From Prinia subflava (taxonomy: Eukaryota > Chordata > Aves > Passeriformes > Cisticolidae): DNA of 64,000 nt. The stretch lies in NCBI RefSeq assembly GCF_021018805.1, contig NC_086254.1:186001-250000 (forward strand), read 5' to 3'. The stretch's first letter is position 1. Every line of letters begins with the position of its first letter. A program made the position numbers and the translations under genes. Below, piece after piece: positions 22,389 to 34,570 of the stretch. Below the pieces are notes generated by a model. The model was given only the letters and a program-made list of their open reading frames with translations, was not told the origin of the DNA and searched no databases.

Positions 22389-24072
22389 TGTCACTGTTTG
22401 CCATGTTCAAAATGTCCACACGGGGGCTTGGAAGTTGTGTGAGAAAGCAGGGCAGAGAAAATTCGCTCTTTGTTTATTACATGCTCTTATATACTTTAAG
22501 AAAGGTGACCATTGATTGGAGAGTGTAGTGGTTGAGGGGGAGGTAAATTTTCCAGGAAGTTGTGGGCAAACCAATCAGTGGTCAGGTTTTATGCTGGCAC
22601 CTGGAGTAGCCACTGGTAGGTTTGGACATGACTCTGAGAACACAAGGGGTTAAAAGCAAGGACTCCTAGAGGGACTTTCTCTTTTGGGTTCCAGTTTCAG
22701 CAGAGAAGCATCTTCTCCTCCTCCCCAGCCCAGCTTACAAGGCTGGGTGGGGGAAGGGCACCATGCGGCCGGGCTGAGGTGCCCTGGGGGGGAAGAGAGT
22801 GAACGGGACTGGAGCTGAGCCAGCCTCATCCAGGATGGAGGGGTGGAGAATTGTGGAGGTGCCTTCCGTCCTCCCCCCCCCCACCCCGCCCCTGGGAGAA
22901 GGTGCCCAGCTGCATGTGGGAGTTGTCGAGTCTGTGAGTGCCTGAGCCTGCAGCCCTGCCAGCAGCCAAGAACTGTTAACTCTTTCTGAGGCAGAAGGAA
23001 ACTTTTCCCAGACACTGATTCTCATGGCTAGTGGTTTCAGAAGAGAAAGAGAGACAGCCTGGGACCAAGATGATAAAGGAAGATGAAAAGAACCTCAGAT
23101 GAGCAGAGATGAAGAGAAGTGGCTTTTAGGCTGGACTTTTCTTACATAATGTTAGCCATAGACTGAACCTGAGTCTCTTTTGAACATAAACTGCATTTGG
23201 GTGGATGCAGCTGGCTCGACTTTGCTGCAGTGACTGGCACTTTAAGAGTGGAACGAACAGAGAAGAGAGCAAGAGGGTGTGGTGGCGCCCTCCGCCGTCA
23301 GGGAAGATCTGTTCTTTGAAACCCTCGGCCCCAGGGGAAAGATGGGGAGAGCTCGGCATGCAAGCATCCTTAAAAGAGCCCTATATGCAGCTTTGGCCCA
23401 TGGACAGTGGTGAGAGCACTGGACATGGAAAAGAGAGTGTCACCACAGCAGACTTCTCCAGGTGGTGTCATGGGTGACATGGAAACACATAAGGGGTGGA
23501 CCCGTGTTTTCTGAGGAGCAGGCTTTGGTGCGAGAGAAACTCCTCTCTCCCTTGCTGAATTGAAGATTAGATTTTTTGAGTGGTGATTGTTTGATTTAAA
23601 ACCCAAGGTTTTGGTCTATGGAGAGTAATGTGTAAGGGATGGAAATTGGGGGAGCAGAAGAAGTGTTTTGGGAGGTTTTCATTTCGGGGTTTTTTTTCTG
23701 TGTTTAGAGTTTTTTCTTTTCTATTTCTTTTCTTATGTAATGTAATAAAGTTTTGTTTTCTGTTTTCAAGTTTTGGGCCTGCTCTGCTCTCTTCTTGATC
23801 ACATCCCACAGTAGTTGTTAGGAAAAAACATATATTCGTGGGTGCATTAACATCTGACCAGTGCCAACCCATGACAGAGAGTGGAATCCCCACCTCTCAA
23901 CCACATCGGTCAAAAGAACTGTCAAACAACCACCCTTCTCTTTGGAGAAGAATGTGAAAACAATGGTAATATTTATAAAACACAATCCCCTGTTTACATG
24001 AAAGAGTGTGAGAAAGTGAAACCTTCTGATTTAATATGAATGCTCAGAAAACTAGGAAATCTCATGATGACA
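22389..24072 (-). mobile_element. Solo LTR (family A) inserted in the left ERVL LTR, itself split
   Basis: On the minus strand it starts TGTCATCATGAGATTTCC and ends GGCAAACAGTGACA. GCCCTG flanks it at 22383-22388 and 24073-24078, a perfect 6-bp duplication. The LTR itself covers 22389-22523 and 23877-24072. The middle is the separate insertion at 22524-23876. Confidence 0.9.
22524..23876 (+). mobile_element. Long LTR (family F) inserted inside the family A LTR
   Basis: It starts TGTAGTGGTTGAGG and ends CCAACCCATGACA, 1353 bp. GAGAG flanks it at 22519-22523 and 23877-23881. A poly(A) signal (AATAAAGTTTT) sits near 23743, about 130 bp before the end. It is the innermost and youngest of three nested layers. 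No coding remnant is recognised in it. Confidence 0.85.
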
Positions 24073-24486
24073 GCCCTGCCCTCCCTAGCAGACACCTATC
24101 TTTCAAACTAAGACAGATTTTGGGACCCAAGTGTGGGGCATGAGGGTATTAAGAGAAAAAAGGTGAAAAAAAGAATAATAGTTCTTGAGTGACCTAATTT
24201 CTTGTGTACTAGATATAGAAACCTCGTAAAAAACCATGTGGTCTAACTTACCCTGGTTTGGGTGCTATGTAGTTGTGGCTATATCCCATTTGCAGGCCCT
24301 TATATAAACATGACTTCTATAACTAAGGCTACTGTGGCTGTTATCCAATTTGCTTTATGGGTTAAAAAGGTAAAGAATTCATGGATTTTTAACTGCCTCT
24401 GGAAGACAGGCACATGGATACAAGGCTATTATACACTAAGTGTATGTTTTTGGGGTTACTTTTAAAATGGTACCTTCTATGAGGAA

Positions 24487-25760
24487 GTGACAGCAGGGGA
24501 AGTTTTCTCCCAGACCTTCAACCAGTTCTTTGTGCCTACCCCACCTGCTTTTGAAGAGTTTGAATTCCCTCCAGATACTAACCAATTCTTGCTAATAGTC
24601 CAAGACTATTTAGCTTTCAGAGATAAAGTTGATTTAGATCACTGCACAGACACCTACCTCAGAGACTAAGGATTTTACCACAGAGCCTGACACTACCCCA
24701 CAGACTAAGGATGCTGCCCCGGAGCCTGACACTGCCCCACAAACTGGGGATGCTGCCCAGGAGCCTGACACTGACCCACAGACTAAGGATGCTGTCCCAC
24801 CACCTGACCCTGCCCCGCAGCCCACCTCTGAAATGAACCACCCAGACTGGGTGGGAGTTCTGGTGAAGGAGATGGGCCAGATGCTGAAGGAGCACCTTTC
24901 CCCAGGGGTGGCCTCATCAGCCCCAGCTGGTGGGAAACCCTCCCCCTGCCCTGAAGAGGGAGAGTCTGAAGGTGCAGCAGTGGAACCCACAGACGTTACA
25001 ACCATCCAGGTTCCAGGTGAACCACAGGGGCAGTCACAGCCAGCAGCAGTCGCCCCTGTGGAAACTAAGAAATATAAGATGAAATCAGAGCACCCAGGTA
25101 ATAAGGATAAGAAAGGAGGGCACTCACAACCCACAGGGGAGCCAGAGTTTGACATCATCACTGAGTCCCTGACATTTGAAAGTCTACGTAATCTGCAAAA
25201 AGATATTGCACAACACGGACATAAGGCTTACACAGCATGGTTATTTCAGCTCTGGGATTTTATGGGTACAGGCGTGCAAATAGATGGTGGTGAGGCAAGG
25301 AATTTGTGACCTTTGACCCAGGATTGAGGTTTGAATCAGGTATTCGTAAGGGAGCCAGGGCCCCTTTCCCTCTGGGAGCAGCTTTTTATGAGTGTAAGGG
25401 AGAGGTTTGTCCATAGAGACAGAATGCAGGAGCACCACCATAGAATGTGCTGGAAGACCTTTGAGGAAGAGATCAAATATCTGAGAGAAGTGGCCATACT
25501 GGAGGTACTCCTTGGGAGGGGTGGACAACATGACAATGACCCTGACAAGGTCAGGTGCACAGGGCAAATGTTGTGGAATCTAGCAACTAAAGGGCTATCT
25601 CAATACAGCACCTTCATTGCAGTGATTAATCCTGATACCAACAGAGAGACAGTGGGTTCTGTAGCCAGCAAGCTTAGAAATTATGACATAATGATCAGTA
25701 GCCAATCCACCCTCAAGTCTCACCCCTCGTTAAGGAACTCAAAGAGGAGATGAGGGAGAT
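24487..25760 (+). pseudogene. ERVL gag remnant with a 13-residue in-frame repeat
   Basis: Frames at 24487-24669, 24833-25309 and 25331-25753 together span the gag position between the left LTR and the protease. They are broken by frameshifts. At about 24672-24800 a 39-bp unit is repeated roughly four times and reads in frame as EPDTTPQTKDAAP-like acidic Pro/Thr repeats. The later part (25331-25753) has the low-complexity charged tail typical of a capsid C-terminus. No zinc knuckle is seen. Assignment rests mainly on position. Confidence 0.65.
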
Positions 25761-26189
25761 GAGAAAAGAAATGAGAGAGGAAATGAGGGAGGAGATGAAG
25801 ACAAACAATTCCCATGTGGCATCGGTGTGAGTTACAGGCCCCAGAGTCAGAACCCAACGTCCCTCAGCTAGAGAGAGAGAGTACACCCCACCAGCTGACC
25901 TGTAGTCTTTCCTGCGTGACCATGGAGAAAACATAGGAATGTAGCATGGGAAACCTACTTCTGTTCTAGCAGCACAGGTGCGTGAGCTCAAAGAAAGAAA
26001 CACTAACCGAGGGGGTTCCACAAAAATGAAAGTAGCCACAGCCTCCCATGATTGAGTCACCAAGTATTACAGAAGTGAAGATGCAGTGTCAGATCCCCTT
26101 GAAGGAACCTCTACTATTTACATCCAGGAAGAGAATAGTAACCAGGGGTCCTTGCCTCTAGCTAGGAAGAGGCACAGGAAAACAGAGTC

Positions 26190-26350
26190 TTTTAGACTGT
26201 GTGGATTCGATGGCCTGGTGCATCAGAGCCACAGAAATATAAAGCTTTGGTTGATACTGGTGCGCAGTGTACCCTAATGCCATCAGGACATGTAAGAACA
26301 GAACCTATTTCCATTGCCAGGGTGACGGGGGGATCACAAGAATTGACTCT
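26190..26350 (+). pseudogene. ERVL protease remnant
   Basis: The retroviral aspartic protease signature appears as LVDTGAQCTL near 26247-26276, with the expected hydrophobic residues before DTGA. It is in the same open stretch (26199-26648) that leads to the polymerase. A stop at about 26646 separates it from the reverse transcriptase. Confidence 0.8.
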
Positions 26351-26639
26351 GTTAGAAGCCAAGGTGAGCCTAACTGGGAAGAAGTGGCAGAAACATCTGA
26401 TTGCAACTGGCCCAAAAGCTCTGTGTATTCTGGGCATAGACTATCTCAGGAACGGCTGTTACAAAGACCCTAAGAGACTCAAGTGGGCTTTTAGAATAGC
26501 TGCTGTGGAAGCAAAGGGCATTAAGAAATTGAACACCTTGCCTGGATTATCAAAGAACCCATCTGCAGTAGAACTCCTGAAGGTAGAAGAGCAAAGAGTA
26601 CCTGTTGCCATCTCAACAGTGCATCGGCGGCAGTATCGG

Positions 26640-28400
26640 ACTAATTGAGATGCTGCAATCCCCATTCTCAAGATGATCCGAGAGCTGGAGAGCCAAGGGG
26701 TGGTTGGCAAAACCCACTCGCTCTTCAACAGCCCCATTTGTTCTGTGCACAAGTCTGACAGAGAATGGAGACTGACTGTGGACTATCGTGGCTTGAATGA
26801 AGTGACTCCACCATTGAGCACTGCTGTGCTGGACATGCTGGAACTCCAGTACGAGCTGGAGTCCAAGGCAGAGAAGTGGTATGCCATAATTGACGTTGCT
26901 AATGCATTTTTCTCCATTCCTCTGGCTGCAGAATGCAGGCCTCAGTTTGCTTTCACCTGGAGGAGTGTGCAGTACACCTGGAACCGACTGCCCCAGGGGT
27001 GGAAGCACAGTCCCACCATCTGCCATGGACTGATCCAGACTGCACTGGAACAGGGGGAGGCTCTGGAACATCTACAGTACATTGATGACATCATTGTGTG
27101 GGGGAACATGGCAAGAGAAGTGTTTGAGAAAGGAGAGAAAATCATCCGGATTCTCCTAGAAGGCGGGTTCGCTATCAAGAAGAGAAAAGTCAAGGGACCT
27201 GCCAAGGAGATCCAGTTACTGAGAGTAAAATGGCAAGATGGGTGGCATCAGATTCTCCCTGAGGTCATCAATAAGATCACTGCGATGTCTCCACCCACCA
27301 GCAAGAAGGAAACACAAGCTTTCCTAGGCGCCATAGGCTTTTAGAAAATGCACATTCCTGAGTACAGCCAGATTGTGAGCCCTCTCTACCTGGTTACCCG
27401 CAAGAAGAATGACTTCCACTGGGGCCCTGAACAGCAGCAAGCCTTCGTCCAGATCAAGCAGGAAATTGCTCATGCAGTAGCGCTTGGCCCAGTCAGGACA
27501 GGACCAGAAGTGAAGAACGTGCTCTACTCTCCAGCCAGGAATCATGGCCTGTCCAGGAGCCTTTGGAAGAAGGTGTCTGGTGAGACTCAAGGCCGACCAC
27601 TGGGATTTTGGAGCCGAAGTTACAGAGGGTCCAAAGCCAACTACACTCCCACAGAGAAGGAAATCTTGGCTGCCTATGAAGGAATTCAAGCTGCCTTAGA
27701 GATGATTGGCACGGAAGCACAACTCCTTCTGGCACCCCAACTATCAGTGCTGGGGTGAATGTTCAAAGGAAAAGTTCTTTTTACCCACCACACCACCAAC
27801 GCCACATGGAGCAAATGGACTGCCCTCATCACTCAGCATGCCTGTATTGGAAACCTGAATCACCCTGGAATTTTGGAAATAATTACAAACTGGCCAAAAG
27901 GTGAAAACTTTGGTCTCACAGATGAAGAAGAACAAGAGCAAATGGCATGTGCTGAAGAAGCTCCACCATATAATTAGCTGCCAGCAGAAAAAACACTCTA
28001 TGCTCTTTTCACTGATGGTTCCTGTCGCATCATAGGGATGAACCAGAAGTGGAAAGCAGCTGTATAGAGCTCCACTTGACAAGTTGCACAAGTGACTGAA
28101 GGAGAAGCTGGATCAAGTCAACTTGCAGAACTCAAGGCTATTCAATTGGCCCTGGACATTGCTGAGAGAGAGAAGTGGCCAAAGCTCTACTTCTACACTG
28201 ATTTATGGATGGTGGCCAGTGCTCTGTGGGGTTGGCTGGAAAGGTAGAAAAAGGCCAACTTGGCAGCGTGGGGGAAAACCATTCAGAGCTGCTGATGAGT
28301 GGAAAGACATTGCCACTTGGGTAGAGAAGCTACCTGTAAAATCCGCCATGTAAATGCCCACGTCCCCAAGAGCTGGGCTAATGAGGAGCACTGAAACAAC
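26640..28400 (+). pseudogene. ERVL reverse transcriptase and RNase H remnant
   Basis: The open part 26673-27344 holds the fingers-palm blocks: LTVDYRGLNEVT, then IIDVANAFFSIP with a catalytic Asp, LPQGWKHSP, and the YIDDII catalytic motif near 27080. A stop at about 27342 interrupts it. The connection region follows (27348-27758, ends in a stop). The RNase H start appears as LFTDGSC near 28010, with further stops before 28400. The order is that of ERVL polymerase. It cannot make an intact enzyme. Confidence 0.88.
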
Positions 28401-28430
28401 GAGCAAGTAGATCAAGCTGCCAAGATAGAA

Positions 28431-29270
28431 GTGTCAAAGACAGACTTAGATTGGCAACACAAGGGAGAGTTGTTCCTAGCTCGATGGGTCCATGACGCCT
28501 CAGGTCATCAGGGCAGAGATGCCACCTATAAGTGGACACGAGACCAAAGGGTGGATCTAACCATGGACAGCATTTCTCAGGTTATCCATGACTGCGATAC
28601 GTGTGCTGCAATCAAGCAGGCCAAGCGTTTGAAGCCCCTATGGTATGGCGGGCGGTGGTCCAAATATAGGTCGACAGAAGCCTGGCAAATTGACTACATC
28701 ACCCTTCCCCAAACCTGCCAAGGCAAGTGTTACGTGCTGACCATGGTGGAAGCCACCACTGGATAGTTAGAAACCTACCCTGTTCCTCACACTACTGCCC
28801 AGAACGCCATCCTGGGCCTGGAAAAGCAAGTTCTGTAGAGACATGGCAGCCCTGAGAGAATCGAGTCAGACAAGGGGACCCATTTCAAGAACAGCCTTAT
28901 AACAACCTGGGCTAAGGAACATGGCATCGAGTGGGTGTACCATATTCCTTATCACCCACCAGCAGCCGGGAAAGTTGAACAGTGCCATGGCCTGCTTAAA
29001 ACCACTTTGAAGGCACTAGGTGAAGAGACTTCCAGGAACTGAGAGATTAATTTAGCAAAGGCCACATGGTTAGTGAACACTCAAGGTTCCACCAACCGAG
29101 CAGGCCCTGCCCAATCTGAGCCCCTGAGAATAACAGATGGAGATAAGGTTCCAGGGGTACACATGAGAGGTATGCTGAGAAAAACTGTTTGGATTAATTC
29201 TGCCTCCAGCAAAGACAATCCCATCCATGGGTTGTCTTTGCTCATGGACCAGATTGCACCTGGTGGGTGA
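28431..29270 (+). pseudogene. ERVL integrase remnant
   Basis: The zinc-binding region shows an H...H spacing (WVHDASGHQ) and a CDTC pair near 28590-28602. The catalytic core keeps WQIDYI, ESDKGTHF and the Glu in GKVEQCHG, which match the D, D and E positions. Stops occur at about 28766, 28838 and 29041, so it is dead. No envelope frame follows before 29987. Confidence 0.85.
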
Positions 29271-29489
29271 TGCAAAAGGATAGAGAGACCCAATGCATAC
29301 GTCAAGGAGACCTTGCTTTAGAGTGAACTACCCACATCGCTGTGTCTGTACCCGTATCTGTATGTGTATATGTATATAATTAAGGTAGTGCATGTATATA
29401 TACATTTTAAAAGTTTAAATTCAATGTATGTGTTGATATGAGAAAAAATTTCAGAGTGGATAATGTTGACGGTTAGATTTGTGATTTGT

Positions 29490-29976
29490 TTGTGATGTTT
29501 CCCTCTCCTGCAGACCTGTGGCCCTGGATAGCTCTGGGGAGAGGGCATGACAGAGTCTACAAGGTAGACAGACAGGCATGTCTGGGACCTGGAAAGGAAG
29601 GCACGCGAGGCTGAGTGAATGGACGTTCCAGAACAGATTTATTCTCAAGGGGGTCCAACACACTCCAGTGCAGAACAAAGGATTACATAAACTTTTAGAA
29701 GGGGGTGTGACAGTGTAGGGGATTCAATCAGGGTATCCTGGAGGTGCAGTAGGGTGATACTCGACATGACAGGGAACCAACAGGGGTCCTTTGGGGGAGG
29801 ATACAGGAAATCCAGGCCAATGGAGAAACTGATACAGGGGAACTTTCCAGAACCAGGTTTAGGGTGATGGGCAAGGGGTAGGAGTGAACAAATGTATCTT
29901 CTGGGGTGACTGGCATAAGGTCGAAACCATCTCTCAAGGGAGAGTGGGAATGTACCAAAGGGAAGAAGGGGTGCAC
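29490..29976 (-). mobile_element. Probable LTR inserted just before the right ERVL LTR
   Basis: On the minus strand it starts TGTTGTGGTGCACCCC. It carries AATAAATC near 29640 and ends near GGGAAACA or GGTCTGCA. GTTTGT is present on both sides, near 29484 and 29984, but the exact ends are ambiguous. It separates the ERVL 3' region from its LTR. Confidence 0.55.
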
Positions 29977-30187
29977 CACAACAGTTTGTTGGGATTTTTT
30001 TCCTTTTCTTATAGAATTTTTCCCTATAAGTTGCTAGGAGAAAAATTGCTGAGTTTTTGACTGACACAAAGAAGCGATCAAAGGAGATTGCATCACCAGG
30101 CTAACCTATTGTTTTTGGGTCTCTGGGAGTTTCCCTCAGAGGGGCAAGATAAGGTGAGCTTTGGGAAAGGTAAAAGAGCTGGGGGAG

Positions 30188-30489
30188 TGTCGCCATGATA
30201 TTTCCTAGTTTTCTGAGCATTCATATTGAAGTACAAGTTCTTGCTTTGTCAGGCTTTGCTCATGTAAACAGGAGAAATTTTTTTTTTTTTTTTTTTTTTC
30301 AGGTTGTCTGTCAGTCCCTTTGGCCAATCGTGGATGGGGATGGATGGCAATTCCACCCTCCAATCCATTGCAACCTTTCTGAAAGTATACAATAGGATAT
30401 AATAAACAAGGAGCATGAGCTTTTTCTGCCCTGCTGTCTCTCTCTCAATTTCAGTCTTCGTATGGTCATGAGCGTGGCAAACAGTGACA
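30188..30489 (+). mobile_element. Solo LTR (family A) inserted in the right ERVL LTR
   Basis: It starts TGTCGCCATGATATTTCC and ends GGCAAACAGTGACA, 302 bp. It is flanked by GGGGAG and GGGGGG (one change in six). A run of about 23 T lies at 30277-30300 and GGATATAATAAACAAGG near 30395. Same family as 12240-12558. Confidence 0.85.
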
Positions 30490-31106
30490 GGGGGGCAGTT
30501 GCTCTCTCTTGCTCTCGGCATCGGGGAGGACGGTCGGGCTGCCGCTCACTGCAGGAAGATTCATGGTCATCACTCTGTCTCATCCTGGGAAATCTACCAT
30601 CATTTGCTCGTGTACCCTGGAATCCTGAGCTTGCCTTCTCCTGCCCTGCTGGGCCGGCTCTGCCCTCACCGCTGCTGCTTCTTCGGAGCTTTGAAGCTTT
30701 CCTGCTACTCTGTAGCCCTGCACTGCCCTGCTCTGCCGGGACATTCCTGCCATTCCATCTACCAGTGCAAAGCATCTGATCTCATCCACCAGCCCGAGAC
30801 TTTCCACCATTCCAGCTTGGTCTCTCGGACTCCCGTAGGGGCACCGAGATCAAACTGCCCCGGGCTTTTTGTGAAAGAAAGCCCTCGAGGTTCCTGGTTC
30901 TGTTTATTATAAATGCTGTAGTTGTTGTTGTTGTTTGTTTTGTCACATATACTAGTAAAGAACTCTTATACCTAGCCCCATACCTCTGCCTGAAAGCCCC
31001 TTTAATTTTCAAAATTAGAATAATTTAGAAGGAAGGGATTTGAATTCTACAACTCTAGGGAGGTCCTGCCCCTCCCTAGCAGATACCTGTCTTTCAAACC
31101 AAGACA

Positions 31107-32910
31107 ACAACTCATAATAAGGGCATTCTCAGGAATATGACTTAATAGTTTACAAAACTAAAATGAACATCATTAAGCTGAATTAATAAGCAATAAAAAA
31201 AGCATTTGAGACTTAATTACAGAGGATAAAGTAACAGAAATTATGATACTGAATTAAATGAATACATTTTCACTTAATGAGTAAATAGTTCTATCTCCTT
31301 TGGCTTTTGGTCTTCTCACTAGAAGGAGTGCAGTTCCTTGATCTCCTCTTCACAAGAAGCATAGTCTTTAGTGTTTGGTCTTGGTGTTGTGGGTGTTAGT
31401 AGGTGATGATGAGGATGAATGTGAAGCAAGGAATGGTGAAAGCGGCAGTGGTGGAGCTACTAGCAGTGGCACGGCACGGCCCAGCCCTCTCTCAGGGTTG
31501 CCCAGCTCTGCCATGCCACCTCTGCCATGCCGGCCTGAGGTGGCGCCAGCTGCAACGGCACAGCAGGGCCCGGCCCCCTCAGGCCAGACCAGCCCTGCCT
31601 CGCCTCTCCTGCCACGCGGGCCAGAGGCGGGGCCAGCTGCAACACCACGGCAGGAAGGGGGGTGAGATAGGTAGGGGGGAAGGGCAAGCTCAAGACTGGA
31701 AAAGAAGGACTTCGGTGGGAAAAAAAGGATCTCAAAAACCATGTGGTAAGTGCCATTTTTGGAAGGAAAGGCCTGGGGCAGCATGCCCACTGCCTTCCCA
31801 GGCAGGGAACAGGCAATAAGAAGAGAGAGGGGACAAAGAAGGACACAGGATGGCGGAAGGACGGTAGCACTCCCATGTCACCTCTGGATGGGTTCTGACC
31901 TTTGTCCTGGCTTCAGGGAAAGAAGGGTAAGGGTGGAGAGGGGAACAGGATGACAGAGAGATGGTAGCAGCTTAGAGCCATCCTGGCAGTTTTCACTCCT
32001 TGCCACATTCTTAGGAACAAAGGGTAAGGAAAGACAGGTAGCTTCACAGAAACTGAAAAATGTGAAGTTTCACAGGAGGCAGGACTACTGATCTAGAGTA
32101 CTGACACTCTGCATGCAAATCGTCCATAATCATCCATAAGTAGCCACCAGGGCTTTACCATCCATAAGCTGCAACAGCCGTGTTAGGAGAGTTGATAAGA
32201 GCCCCCAGCATGGTCCTTTTTGCAGGCAGACTAGCTGCTTGTAGCTCTTAAAACTCCCTCTCATGAAGAATGAGAAGACGTGTGATTGTAGATGTTCGTC
32301 TATTGCTCGGTCGCAGTAGGCCAGTGCCCTTACTGGGAGTTTCCCTCCCTGTAAGCTTTTTACCTCCATGTAAGATGGGGGTCCCACAAGGTGTAAGAAT
32401 CTGTGGATGACTTACGGGGTGCTGGTTGTGCTGTCCTCACTGGGTGCCCACGTTCTCCACCAGTTGTTGCATCATGTGGCAACAGTGATCATCATGTCCA
32501 GGGAGGTACAGCCGCCAGCAGGGAAACAGATGAGACAAGTCTCTGTTTTGTTACGCTCAAGAATCCATTTTTATTTACCTCAGGGCCAGAGAGGGAGAGG
32601 AAGATGGAGAAAGCGCAGGAGCAGGGTCGTGGGGTTTTATAGGGTGTTGTAGGGGCAGAGCTTTAGGGTTTGGATCAAAGGAGGAGTTAACAAGGTAAGA
32701 TCAAATTCCAGTGACGTTAGAACGGGAGCATTCACATAGAAACAAGGCTCCATTATTGCACAGAATGGCTTCATGGCACCTAGGAGGCAACTGTGTTGCA
32801 AAGAAATCTGATAGAAACAAGTGTCCATTGTGACATAGCAAGGCCGCATAGAACCAAGGAGATAACTGTGACGCAATGCAATCTCTGGGAACCAAATGAC
32901 AACTGCAAAC
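31107..32910. other. No gene recognised; possible LTR debris and a short GC-rich patch
   Basis: 31107-31360 is AT-rich. 31440-31670 is GC-rich with repeated CCTGCCACG-like text. Around 32530-32640 a minus-strand AATAAA and a GAGAACGTGGGCACC stretch resemble LTR and leader sequence, without definable ends. 32700-32905 resembles the 40-bp-like repeat at 11455-11600. The minus-strand frame at 32130-32387 has no familiar motif. Confidence 0.4.
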
Positions 32911-32992
32911 ACTAACCCTAACCCTCGCCCTAATCCTAACTCCTAACCCCTAACCCCTAACCCCTAACTCCTTACCTTAACCCTCTGCCCTC
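32911..32992 (+). repeat. Interstitial telomere-like repeat
   Basis: About a dozen degenerate CCCTAA units occur (for example CTAACCCTAACCC, then CCTAACCCCTAACCCC). On the plus strand the C-rich sequence reads left to right, the orientation expected when the chromosome end lay to the left. It sits next to the 40-bp-like repeat. Confidence 0.9.
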
Positions 32993-33329
32993 CTCCATCA
33001 CCACTGGCCCACCACCCTTGTCCTCACACCAGGAGGCACTGCAAGCAATACTGCATTGCAAACCAGAGGTCAAGGTCTAGCTTGTGCTCAAGCATTCTGG
33101 AAAACACCTTTCTGAGGAGAGAGTTCTACCCAAAACACAAATTTTGCATCCTTTCCCACAGTTCATTTTCAGCCTGCCACTATCTTGGGAAGGACAACTT
33201 GACCTGCATGCTCATGCCTCCCTCTTGAGTGTACCTGTAGTGACTTCTGTCCATTACTGCCATTTTGTGTGGCGTTGATGCAATTTCCAGTAAACCCTCA
33301 CCATCCTGAGAGTAGCACTACAAGTTTGT

Positions 33330-34021
33330 TGTGTGTGGTAAATATGGTATATTAGTTCGTGTTCTTATGGATTATAGTATGTTAAGTCATGTTTTAGTAA
33401 ATAGACTGTAAATATGTTATGTGGAATGTAACCTTAGTTCCAGCCAGCCACGGAATTGACGAATTCCAAGGCAGGCAACACCCAGAAACCACCATTTAGG
33501 AGGACACAATGAAATGTTGGGAACCAGAGGCACCATCATTGGCACCAGAAAGGAGGACACATTAAGATAAGCAATCAGTTCTCCTCCCAAAAGCAGCAGA
33601 GTCATCAGAGCTTCACCATCTCGCTGATCACCGGAGGAGAACATCTGTCCATTCAAAATTCCGTCTTTCATTCACTCACCGGAGGTCCGAAGTTGACACT
33701 TCTCCCTCCCATAGGAGACCCCATTCAGCAGACCAACGACGGCGATGCATTCGAATAACTATTCCAAGGAAACAAAGAACTGTGGGGAAATCTTATGCCG
33801 GGGGCAAAATAAACCATATAAAACCTGGACCCCAGACGAGGCAAATTTGTGAACACTGGGGGACTGCACTCCGATAGAGGCTGCTGTCTGATTCACCCTT
33901 TGATGATCCCGGGTTATCCTCACCGTAACTCCGCTTGTTGGTTTTACCAAAATTCTGTAATTTGACTTTTTAATAAACCAAATTATATTTCAATTGGCAA
34001 AGTGGATTGGCATTTATGACA
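33330..34021 (+). mobile_element. Solo LTR, ERV1-like, 4-bp target duplication
   Basis: It starts TGTGTGGTAAATATGG and ends GGCATTTATGACA, 692 bp. TTGT flanks it at 33326-33329 and 34022-34025. A TATA-type CATATAAAACC lies near 33820 and AATAAACC near 33972, so the U3-R-U5 order is plain. A 4-bp duplication is what gammaretrovirus-like integrases leave. Confidence 0.85.
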
Positions 34022-34133
34022 TTGTGAATCCGCCATCTTGACTGTTATGGCACGTGACTTCCTGTCATGCTCACCATCTTGAGACTGAACTGATGCCAAT
34101 TACTGACTCCTCTACCATCTTGAGCACATTATC

Positions 34134-34570
34134 TTCACAGAATCACAGAATCACTAGGCTGGAAGAGACCTTTAAGATCATCAAGTCCAACCCATGCCCT
34201 AACACCATCTCAACTAAACCATGGCACTGAGTGCCACATCAAATCTTCTTTTAAACACATCCAGGGATGGTGACTCCATCATCTCTTGGGCAGATGATTC
34301 CAGTACTTTATCACTCTTTCAGTAAAAAACTTTTTCCTAACATCCAACCTAAGTTTCCCTTAGCACAGCTTAAAAATGTGTCATCTTGTTCTGTCAGTTG
34401 TTGCCTAGAAAAAGAGACCAAAGACCACCTGACTACAACCACTTTTCAGGTAGCTGTAGAGAGTGATAAGGTCACCTCTGAGTCTCCTTTTCTCCAGCCT
34501 AAACAACCCCAGCTCCCTCAGTGGTTCCTTACAGGGCTTGTGTTCCAAGCCCTTCAAGTCATGTGACTTC
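34134..34570 (-). mobile_element. CR1 LINE 3' fragment
   Basis: Read on the plus strand it begins with the reversed CR1 tail (CACAGAATCACAGAATCACT, then GGAAGAGACCTTTAAGATCA) and continues through the 3' UTR to about 34570. The element itself lies on the minus strand. Confidence 0.92.

Larger units (their letters stand above)
20781..31106 (+). mobile_element. Decayed ERVL provirus-like structure with nested LTRs
   Basis: The left LTR starts TGTTGGGGGTTAG at 20781 and ends CTAAGACA at 24115. The right LTR starts TGTTGGGATTTT at 29987 and ends CCAAGACA at 31106. After removing insertions they are about 784 and 812 bp, close to the 793-bp solo copy at 15994-16786. Between them lie gag, protease, reverse transcriptase, RNase H and integrase remnants in ERVL order with no envelope. 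The outer flanks (GGAAG and ACAAC) do not form a duplication and the two LTRs are clearly diverged. The ends may therefore be old, or recombined from different copies. Stops in every gene make it non-functional. Confidence 0.82.

Noticed and set aside
24634..25161. 175-codon minus-strand frame opposite gag
   Set aside because: It is the shadow of the 39-bp gag repeat on the other strand.
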